Assembly: GCA_050012355.1 (NCBI GenBank) | Contig: JBEKHI010000057.1 | Location: 1 to 28,252 of the forward strand | DNA from: JBEKHI01 sp050012355 | GTDB taxonomy: Bacteria > Actinomycetota > Actinomycetes > Streptosporangiales > Streptosporangiaceae | DNA length: 28,252 nucleotides | Direction: 5' to 3' | Part shown: piece after piece, positions 23,158 to 28,252 of the stretch | How positions within the stretch are numbered: the stretch's first letter is position 1 | Layout: each line of letters starts with the position of its first letter | The notes under the pieces: generated by a model | The model's input: the letters and a program-made list of their open reading frames with translations, nothing else | The model's database searches: none | What the model was told of the DNA's origin: nothing | Position numbers and translations under genes: made by a program

Positions 23158-23955
23158 TCACACCTGAGTGGGCAGCACGACGGGTTCGTGCTCGGTTTCG
23201 AGCGCCGCGTCCGACGTGAACCAGTCGCGCGCCGTCATGAACAGCAGGTAGGGAACGAGGTCGACCGACCGGCGCAGCAGCCAGGCGGTGCCACGCGTCG
23301 CCATCCAGATGGCTTCCTCGCGGCGGGTCGGCGGCGCGCTCAGCGGTTCCGGCTCGGGCCGCGCGCCCAGCCGGTACCCGGCCGACCCGAGCGCGTCCCA
23401 GAAACGGCAGGCGATCAGCCGGTGGCCGCGCTCGTTGGGGTGCAGCCGGTCGACCGACCAGTTGCGGCGATCGTAGGTGTCGGGATCGGACGCGGCGTCG
23501 AAATGCACGGTCCCGAACCTGGCCGCCACCGCGTCAAGCTCGTCGTTGACCATCCGCATCCGCCGGCCGAGCGGACGGGCGAGCGCGGACGGCACGCCGA
23601 GCATCTGACCGGGGTCGGGCAGCCGCATGGTCAGCACCACCGCTCCGGTCGCGGTCAGCGCCTCCACGATGCGTGATACCGACGCCCCGGTCCGGCCGGG
23701 ATCGAAACCGCCGCGCAGCGTGTCGTTGACCCCGACGACCACGCTGGCGACGTCCGGCCGCAGCGCGAGCGCCTCGGGTAGCTGCACGCGCTCCACGTGA
23801 TGCGACTGCGCCCCGGTGGTCGCCAGGTTGTACAGCGCGGGTTCGCTCAGCCCGCTGGCCAGCAACGCGGGCCAGCCGCGCCAGCCGTTGCCGTCGGGTA
23901 CCGGGTCGCCCATGCCGAGGGTGATCGAGTCACCCAGCGCGACATACGTTGTCAT
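23158..23955 (-). CDS. SGNH/GDSL-type esterase
   Basis: A 265-residue SGNH hydrolase. Block I is ALGDSITLG with Ser10; block II Gly49 is in TTGAQS; block III Asn77 is in VGVND; block V is D169-RLH172. All four catalytic-site residues are present. The fold ends near residue 190; the C-terminal 75 residues contain TAWLLRRSVDLVPYLLF, which looks amphipathic or membrane-associated. There is no signal peptide. The start overlaps the glycosyltransferase stop (ATGA) and has GGAG 5 nt upstream, so it is coupled to that gene. An esterase or deacylase acting on a glycolipid made by the neighbouring transferases is plausible but is inference. Confidence 0.9.
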   Translation of the reverse strand: MTTYVALGDSITLGMGDPVPDGNGWRGWPALLASGLSEPALYNLATTGAQSHHVERVQLPEALALRPDVASVVVGVNDTLRGGFDPGRTGASVSRIVEALTATGAVVLTMRLPDPGQMLGVPSALARPLGRRMRMVNDELDAVAARFGTVHFDAASDPDTYDRRNWSVDRLHPNERGHRLIACRFWDALGSAGYRLGARPEPEPLSAPPTRREEAIWMATRGTAWLLRRSVDLVPYLLFMTARDWFTSDAALETEHEPVVLPTQV

Positions 23956-25064
23956 GCCTGCTCCAACTGCGTTTGGCACTCGTGAACCTTGAGGAAGCCG
24001 CCGACTGCCGACGGCCAGCCGAACTCGCATGCCCGGGCTCGCGCGGCGGCTCGCCGCGGTAGCTCCGGCCAGCTCAGCACCGTGCGCACGCCGGCCGCCA
24101 GATGACGGCCAGCCACCGCGACGCCCGCCCTGCCCGCCACTTCGGACAGCGCGCTGGCGACGTTCACCACGACCGGCGTCCCGCAGGCGAGCGCCTCAAG
24201 CGCCGCCAGCCCGAAGGTCTCGGCTGGCCCGGGGGCCAGCACCACGTCCGCCGTCGCCAGCAGCGATGCCAGCCGGGTTGAGTCAGAGATGAATCCAGCA
24301 AAACGAACGGGCGCCATCCACCGCTGCGCCAGTCGCTCGAGCCGGCGGCGCAGCGGCCCGTCGCCCGCGATCACCAGCACGGCGGGGATCCCCGAGGCGC
24401 GCAGTTCGCGCACCGCGGCCAGCGACAGGCCCGGTTTCTTCTCCGGGGACAGCCGGCCGCAGTGCACCAGCAGGATCTCGCCTGGGCCGGCCAGTTCCGC
24501 GCGCAGCGCGGGGTCGCTGGCGGCCGGATGGAACAGGTCCAGGTCGACTCCGAGAGAGATCTTGTTGAGGTTGGCGACGCCCAGCCGCTCGAACTCGGCG
24601 GCCGCCCAGGAGGTCGTGCAGATCACCTGGTCATAGCGTCGCGCGGTCCGCCGGTTGAGCAGATCGGCGACCAGCCGGGCGGGCCGTCGGCCGCCGAACA
24701 GCGCGGTCAGCGACTCGTGCGACACCATGACGGACGGGATCCCGTGGTCCCGCGCCCACCGGCCGGTCCAGCGCAGCGTGGTGCGATCGGACACCTCGAT
24801 CCGGTCCGGGAGCAGGTCATCGAGCAGCGTTGTTATGCGGCTGCGGTGCAGCATCGCCCGGTAGCCGCCGGTCAGCGGGATGATTGGTCCGCTCAACGTG
24901 ATTACCCGGCCCTGCGGGGTCCGCTCGTCGCTGTCGGCCGGTCCTGGCACGACGAGCACCGGCTCGTGCCCGGCGGCCAGGTAGCCCGCCCCAAGCTCGC
25001 GCAACGCGGTCCGCATCCCGCCGGACCGCGGCCCCACATAATTGGCCAGCCGCACTATCTTCAT
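23952..25064 (-). CDS. GT4-family glycosyltransferase
   Basis: A 370-residue GT-B fold glycosyltransferase of family 4. The N-terminal half binds the acceptor (GPRSGGMRTALRELGAGYL) and the C-terminal half binds a nucleotide sugar. The nucleotide region has VHCGRLSPEKKPGLSL (200-215) and the retaining EX7E motif is E282-E290 (AETFGLAALEALACG). It lies between the MgtA-like gene and the SGNH hydrolase, with ATGA overlaps at both ends, so the three are one translational unit. Sugar and acceptor are unknown; the neighbour suggests a mannose-containing glycolipid. The ATG at 25064 lies immediately after the tandem repeats that make up the tail of the upstream gene. Confidence 0.92.
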   Translation of the reverse strand: MKIVRLANYVGPRSGGMRTALRELGAGYLAAGHEPVLVVPGPADSDERTPQGRVITLSGPIIPLTGGYRAMLHRSRITTLLDDLLPDRIEVSDRTTLRWTGRWARDHGIPSVMVSHESLTALFGGRRPARLVADLLNRRTARRYDQVICTTSWAAAEFERLGVANLNKISLGVDLDLFHPAASDPALRAELAGPGEILLVHCGRLSPEKKPGLSLAAVRELRASGIPAVLVIAGDGPLRRRLERLAQRWMAPVRFAGFISDSTRLASLLATADVVLAPGPAETFGLAALEALACGTPVVVNVASALSEVAGRAGVAVAGRHLAAGVRTVLSWPELPRRAAARARACEFGWPSAVGGFLKVHECQTQLEQA

Positions 25065-26320
25065 GCGCTTCGCTCGCCGCCGGGCGCGCTCTTAATCGCG
25101 CTTCGCTCGCCGCCGGGCGCCTTCAATGCGCTGCCTTCCCTCGTCGTTCGTCGCTGGCGCTCCTCGCTCCTCAGTCCAGGCAGCGCGGCGCCCTTTGGCT
25201 CGCTCAGCGTTGGCTCGCTCAGCGTGGCTTCGTAGTGGCCTATCAGTTGATTGGTGAGGGCGGCCCAGCTTCGGCCCAGCACCCGGTCGCGGGCCGCCGC
25301 ACCGAAGCTGGCCCGCAGGTCGGCGTCGGCGGCGAGCTTGGCTACCGCCGCCGCGAGCGCGGCGCCGTCGCCCGGCGGCACCAGGAACCCGGTCTCCCCG
25401 TCGCCCACCAGGTCCAGCGGGCCGCCGGCGGCGGGTGCCACGACCGGCAGGCCGCTCGCCGCCGCCTCCTGAAGCGTCTGGCCGAACGTCTCGTGTGGTC
25501 CGCTGTGCACGAACACGTCCAGGCTGGCGTAGATCTCGGCTAGCTCGGTGCCGTGCCGTTCCCCGAGGAAGATCGCGTCGGGGATCGCCTTGCGCAGCTC
25601 GTCCGCGGCCGGGCCGCCGCCCACCAGTACCAGGCGCACCCCGGGCAGCGCCGCCACCGATGCCAGCAGGTCGACCCGTTTCTCGATCGCCAGCCGCCCC
25701 ACGTAGCCGGCCAGCAGTTCGCCGCCGGGCGCGAGTTCCGCCCGCAGCGCCGCCGACCGGCGGGCCGGGTCGAACCGCTCGGTGTCGACACCTCGGCCCC
25801 AGAGCCACACCCGCTCGATGCCGTGCGCGACCAGGTCCGCCGCGGTGACAGTGGACGGCGCGAGGGTTCTGGACGCGCCGTTATGGATATTCCGGAGCCA
25901 GCGCCAGGCGAAAGCCTGGGTCGCGACGCTCAGCCGGTACTCGCGAGCGTAGGCGGGCAGATCGGTCTGGTAGACCGCGACGACCGGCAGGTCCAGTGAC
26001 CGGGCGACCGTGCCGCCGTAGGCGCCAAGGGTGACCGGGCTGGCCAGGTGGACCGCATCGGCACGGAACTTGGTCAGCTCATGCCGCACGCGCCGGCTCG
26101 GCAAACCGATGCGAAACGACGGGTATCCAGGAAGAGACATCGAGGGCACCCGGACGACGCGGCAGGGGACAGGGTCGGCGTCCACTGGCCGCGCTGGCTC
26201 GGGTGCGATGATTAGAACTTGGTGATCGCTTCGCAGCAAATGCTCGGCGACCCGCAGCACGGAGTGCGCGACGCCATTGACGTCGGGCGGGAATGACTCC
26301 GTGATGATTGCGATCCGCAT
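25061..26320 (-). CDS. MgtA-like GDP-mannose-dependent alpha-mannosyltransferase (GT4) with repeat-derived tail
   Basis: A 419-residue GT4 enzyme resembling mycobacterial MgtA (Rv0557), which transfers mannose from GDP-mannose to a glycolipid acceptor. Family stretches are [61 protein letters not shown] and [13 protein letters not shown]. The EX7E motif is E277-E285 ([10 protein letters not shown]). The catalytic domain ends at about residue 366. The last ~53 residues ([18 protein letters not shown], then charged repeats ending APGGERSA) are not part of the family and are encoded by the ~86-bp repeat and tandem repeats. ATG 26320 was chosen from homology. The gene overlaps the next by ATGA. 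Confidence 0.9.
   Translation of the reverse strand: MRIAIITESFPPDVNGVAHSVLRVAEHLLRSDHQVLIIAPEPARPVDADPVPCRVVRVPSMSLPGYPSFRIGLPSRRVRHELTKFRADAVHLASPVTLGAYGGTVARSLDLPVVAVYQTDLPAYAREYRLSVATQAFAWRWLRNIHNGASRTLAPSTVTAADLVAHGIERVWLWGRGVDTERFDPARRSAALRAELAPGGELLAGYVGRLAIEKRVDLLASVAALPGVRLVLVGGGPAADELRKAIPDAIFLGERHGTELAEIYASLDVFVHSGPHETFGQTLQEAAASGLPVVAPAAGGPLDLVGDGETGFLVPPGDGAALAAAVAKLAADADLRASFGAAARDRVLGRSWAALTNQLIGHYEATLSEPTLSEPKGAALPGLRSEERQRRTTREGSALKAPGGERSAIKSAPGGERSA
25065..25120 (-). repeat. Tandem repeat forming the end of the MgtA-like tail
   Basis: Two perfect 23-bp copies, at 25065-25087 and 25098-25120, have a 33-bp period with an 10-bp spacer. They encode [19 protein letters not shown] on minus. 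The first copy abuts the ATGA overlap at 25061-25064. Confidence 0.85.
25117..25202 (+). repeat. ~86-bp dispersed repeat, copy 2 (in the MgtA-like gene tail)
   Basis: About 90% identical to 19103-19189 and in the same orientation, although here the host gene is on minus. It encodes part of the C-terminal tail ([20 protein letters not shown]) without a frameshift. Confidence 0.85.
25197..25225 (-). repeat. Direct repeat of GGCTCGCTCAGCGT
   Basis: Two exact 14-bp copies (25197-25210 and 25212-25225), 15-bp period, at the catalytic-domain side of the dispersed repeat. They encode [10 protein letters not shown]. Confidence 0.8.
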
Positions 26321-26338
26321 GCTTCCAAGTTCCGGTAT

Positions 26339-26401
26339 GTGACCTTCGTCCCGCCTGCCGGACCGTAACCACCGGGCGAACGTCTCGTGACATTTGTCCC
26401 G
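26339..26401. promoter_or_regulatory. Two 15-bp DosR-like sites between divergent genes
   Basis: GTGACCTTCGTCCCG (26339-26353) and GTGACATTTGTCCCG (26387-26401) share 12 of 15 positions and stand 48 bp apart. On minus each reads GGGAC-N4-GTCAC, which resembles the GGGAC-N4-GTCCC core of DosR/DevR boxes. They lie in the 140-bp gap between the mannosyltransferase and the LLM oxidoreductase and could control either gene. Confidence 0.4.
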
Positions 26402-26460
26402 GCGGTTCTCTCGGCCGTCAGGCTGGAAGAACCGGCGTATCGGGCTTGTTGCCACGTAAC

Positions 26461-27456
26461 GTGACGATCAACGTGCCCTTGTCCGTCCTGGACCTCGCCC
26501 CGGTCCCGTCTGGTTCGACCCCTCGGGACGCGCTCCGCGCCACGATCGAGCTGGCCCAGCACACCGAGAAGCTCGGCTTTCACCGGTTCTGGGTCGCCGA
26601 GCATCACAACATGCCCGGGATAGCGAGTTCCGCGCCGCCGGTGCTGATTGGTCACATCGCCGATGCCACCGAGACGATCCGGGTGGGCTCCGGTGGCGTC
26701 ATGCTGCCGAACCACACCCCGCTGGTGGTAGCCGAGCAGTTCGGCATGCTGGAGGCGCTGCACCCGGGGCGGATCGACCTGGGCATCGGCCGGGCGCCCG
26801 GGACCGACCAGGTGACCGCCGCCGCCCTCGGCCATCGCGGTCCGGACGATTTCCCGCGCTACTTCACCGACCTGCTTGGCTTCCTCACCGGACGCTGGCC
26901 CGAGGGCAGCCGGTTCGCCGCCCTCACCGCGATGCCCGCCCCGGCCGAGCCGCCGGACGTGTGGCTGCTCGGGTCGAGTGGCTACAGCGCCCAGCTGGCT
27001 GGCATGCTCGGGCTGCCGTTCGCGTTCGCGCACCACTTCAGCGCGGCCAACACGCTCCCGGCGCTCGCCCTGTACCGGGAGACGTTCCGCCCGTCGGAGG
27101 CGCTCGACAAGCCGTACGCGATGGTCGCGGCCAGCGTGCTGGCGGCCGACACCGACGAGCGCGCCCGCTATCTCGCCGGCCCGTCGGCGCTGTCGTTCGT
27201 CAGGTTGCGTTCCGGTCGCCCGGGGCCGGTGCCCAGCCCGGAAGAGGCCGCGGCCTACGAGTACACCGACCTGGACCGCGCGATCGTCGCCGACCGCCAG
27301 TCGTCCGCGATCATTGGCTCGCCGGACACCGTGCGCGCAGGCCTGGACGAACTGCTGAAGGCCACCCGCGCCGACGAGCTGATGATCATCACCCAGGTCC
27401 ACGACCCCGCCGACCGCCTGCACTCCTTCGACCTGGTCGCCGAGCTAGCGAGCTAG
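26461..27456 (+). CDS. LLM-class flavin-dependent oxidoreductase
   Basis: A 331-residue luciferase-like monooxygenase with a TIM-barrel fold, using FMN or coenzyme F420. Typical stretches are [14 protein letters not shown] at the start, [40 protein letters not shown] and [17 protein letters not shown], and [12 protein letters not shown] near the C-terminus. This pattern fits the MsnO8/YhbW-like group, in which the substrate is usually unknown. GTG 26461 fits the family's start; no Shine-Dalgarno is visible. It is divergent from the mannosyltransferase. Confidence 0.92.
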   Translation: MTINVPLSVLDLAPVPSGSTPRDALRATIELAQHTEKLGFHRFWVAEHHNMPGIASSAPPVLIGHIADATETIRVGSGGVMLPNHTPLVVAEQFGMLEALHPGRIDLGIGRAPGTDQVTAAALGHRGPDDFPRYFTDLLGFLTGRWPEGSRFAALTAMPAPAEPPDVWLLGSSGYSAQLAGMLGLPFAFAHHFSAANTLPALALYRETFRPSEALDKPYAMVAASVLAADTDERARYLAGPSALSFVRLRSGRPGPVPSPEEAAAYEYTDLDRAIVADRQSSAIIGSPDTVRAGLDELLKATRADELMIITQVHDPADRLHSFDLVAELAS

Positions 27457-27480
27457 CCCCGCCGCGCGGCGCTCCCCGCG

Positions 27481-27532
27481 CCATCGATGGCCCATCGATG
27501 GCGTGATAGCGCCAGCGATGGGACATCCATGG
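27481..27532. repeat. 52-bp palindrome made of two IS-end-like motifs
   Basis: CCATCGATGGCCCATCGATG plus GCG (27481-27503) faces its imperfect complement (27510-27532) with 20 of 23 positions matching and a TGATAG loop. Each arm matches the motifs at 17409 and 17729-17767. It lies 25 nt after the oxidoreductase stop, so it may also serve as a terminator. Confidence 0.7.
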
Positions 27533-27608
27533 GGTGGCAGAAGCCCAAGAGGCCACGGCACTGAGACCGGCCTCACATGCCCCTGCCCCGATTGCGCGTG
27601 CCTATCCA

Positions 27609-28181
27609 ATGTCACATACGGCGCTGATTGTGGTCGACATGCAGAACGGGTTCTGTCACCCCGAGGGCTCGTTTCCCCGGATCGGCAAGGGCTTGGAGGG
27701 TGCTGGGGAGGCCGTGGCGAACGCGGCGAAGGCGGTCGAGTTCTCCCGAGATGGCGGAATACCCGTCGTGTTCACCCGGCAGGTCTACCGGCCGGGCCGT
27801 CCCGACGAGGGGCCGTCGCTGATCCGTGAGAGTCCCGGACTGGCTGGCGTCAACGGGCTCGCCGTCGGCACCTGGGATGCCGAAGTGGTCGACGAGCTAG
27901 GGTGCGGGCCGGACGACCTGATCGTGGACAAGGTGCGGTTCGACGCGTTTCAGTGGACCTCGCTTGAACCGCTGCTACTTGGCCTGGGGGTGACGGAACT
28001 CATTATCTGCGGCGTCGTCACCAACCTGTGCGTGGAGACCACGGTCCGCTCGGCGTTCATGCGGGACTTCTCGGTGACCTTGCTGGCCGACTGCTGTGCC
28101 GCTAAGACCCGCAGGCTGCACGACCTATCGATCGAGGTGCTCAGCAGCTACGAACTCGCCACGATCGCTACCGTCGCGTAG
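27609..28181 (+). CDS. Isochorismatase-family cysteine hydrolase
   Basis: A 190-residue isochorismatase-like hydrolase. The catalytic triad is visible: D10 in LIVVDMQNGF, K108 in IVDKVRFDAF and C141 in GVVTNLCVETT, with the preceding cis-peptide region intact. Members hydrolyse amides or ureides (nicotinamide, biuret, ureidoacrylate, N-carbamoylsarcosine) or isochorismate; the sequence alone does not choose. ATG 27609 fits the family; a GTG at 27534 would add 25 residues that do not look like the family and begins right after the palindrome. No strong Shine-Dalgarno precedes either. Confidence 0.9.
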   Translation: MSHTALIVVDMQNGFCHPEGSFPRIGKGLEGAGEAVANAAKAVEFSRDGGIPVVFTRQVYRPGRPDEGPSLIRESPGLAGVNGLAVGTWDAEVVDELGCGPDDLIVDKVRFDAFQWTSLEPLLLGLGVTELIICGVVTNLCVETTVRSAFMRDFSVTLLADCCAAKTRRLHDLSIEVLSSYELATIATVA

Positions 28182-28252
28182 GTGTTCTCGGTGCGAGCGT
28201 GACTCGAACCAGCGGGCAACCAGCCGCCAGCCGAGCATGAACAGGCCCAGGA
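28125..28252 (-). CDS. Possible 3' end of a membrane protein gene (partial)
   Basis: On minus a frame enters from the right edge and ends with TAG at 28127-28125. It begins LGLFMLGWRLVARWFESRSH, a hydrophobic then basic stretch like the last helix of a membrane protein, and overlaps the isochorismatase gene by 57 nt in antisense. Only about 42 codons are visible, so this is tentative. Confidence 0.35.
   Translation of the reverse strand, partial: LGLFMLGWRLVARWFESRSHREHLRDGSDRGEFVAAEHLDR

Noticed and set aside
24462..25235. Plus-strand frame opposite the two glycosyltransferases
   Set aside because: Antisense shadow; the only recognisable part is the dispersed repeat.
26308..26460. N-terminal extension of the LLM oxidoreductase from 26308
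   Set aside because: The added residues are unlike the family and overlap the divergent mannosyltransferase start and its regulatory region; GTG 26461 fits the usual N-terminus.
28209..28252. tRNA-like T-arm (GGTTCGAGTC on minus) near the right edge
   Set aside because: The sequence beside it does not form the 5-bp T-stem or an acceptor stem, and no anticodon arm is found.
1..28252. CRISPR array or phage genes
   Set aside because: No regularly spaced repeats with unique spacers and no capsid, integrase or terminase-like protein were found; the tandem repeats at 11546 and 25065 are inside genes.

Overview
The window comes from a high-G+C Gram-positive actinomycete. G/C dominates third codon positions, GTG starts and GTGA/ATGA stop-start couplings are common, and several families are typical of actinobacteria: a SigE-type ECF sigma factor, an Otr(A)-type GTPase, a DUF5937-ArsR regulator, a DUF885 protein and an MgtA-like mannosyltransferase. 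I cannot name the genus. No rRNA, tRNA, CRISPR array, prophage or intact transposase was seen.

Region 1 (1-5012, all minus strand) is a tightly spaced run. In transcription order it holds a DUF4230 membrane protein, a cytochrome P450, an O-methyltransferase, a complete SecY translocon subunit, a SigE-type sigma factor and the start of an overlapping partner gene that leaves the window. SecY is outside its usual ribosomal-protein context.

Region 2 (5081-8184) concerns the cell envelope. It has a small membrane protein and a D,D-carboxypeptidase on plus. A HtrA-like protease on minus converges on the carboxypeptidase across a strong hairpin terminator and has a candidate 16-residue leader peptide.

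Region 3 (8185-13692, plus) is a coupled series: a truncated phosphoesterase, a GNAT acetyltransferase, a DUF885 protein, an Otr(A)/TetM-like ribosomal-protection gene broken by an in-frame TAA, and a two-domain GNAT protein. The broken gene is preceded by a candidate 34-residue leader peptide.

Region 4 (13711-17367) holds a SnoaL-like/MarR divergon with twin operators. It is followed by an amidohydrolase/quinone oxidoreductase divergon with only 34 bp between start codons, a GrpB-family protein and a remnant of a tyrosine phosphatase.

Region 5 (17368-22247) shows most rearrangement. An IS-like cassette without transposase ends inside the stop of a DUF5937-ArsR gene. The divergent MFS gene is frameshifted and carries an ~86-bp repeat that recurs at 25117. 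A perfect 17-bp inverted repeat, a YdjM-like membrane protein and an intact second MFS exporter with twin palindromes follow.

Region 6 (22439-28252) holds a membrane protein, a coupled minus-strand operon (MgtA-like mannosyltransferase, second GT4 glycosyltransferase, SGNH hydrolase), a divergent luciferase-like oxidoreductase, a palindrome made of two IS-end-like motifs, an isochorismatase-family hydrolase and the 3' end of a possible membrane gene.

The signals not explained by ordinary genes are: (i) SecY beside a P450 and an O-methyltransferase; (ii) the ~86-bp repeat that sits in a broken MFS gene and forms the C-terminal tail of a glycosyltransferase; (iii) a pair of palindromic elements whose 18-nt core is inverted relative to its flanks; (iv) a family of five IS-end-like motifs; (v) leader-peptide candidates before the protease and the Otr(A)-like gene.
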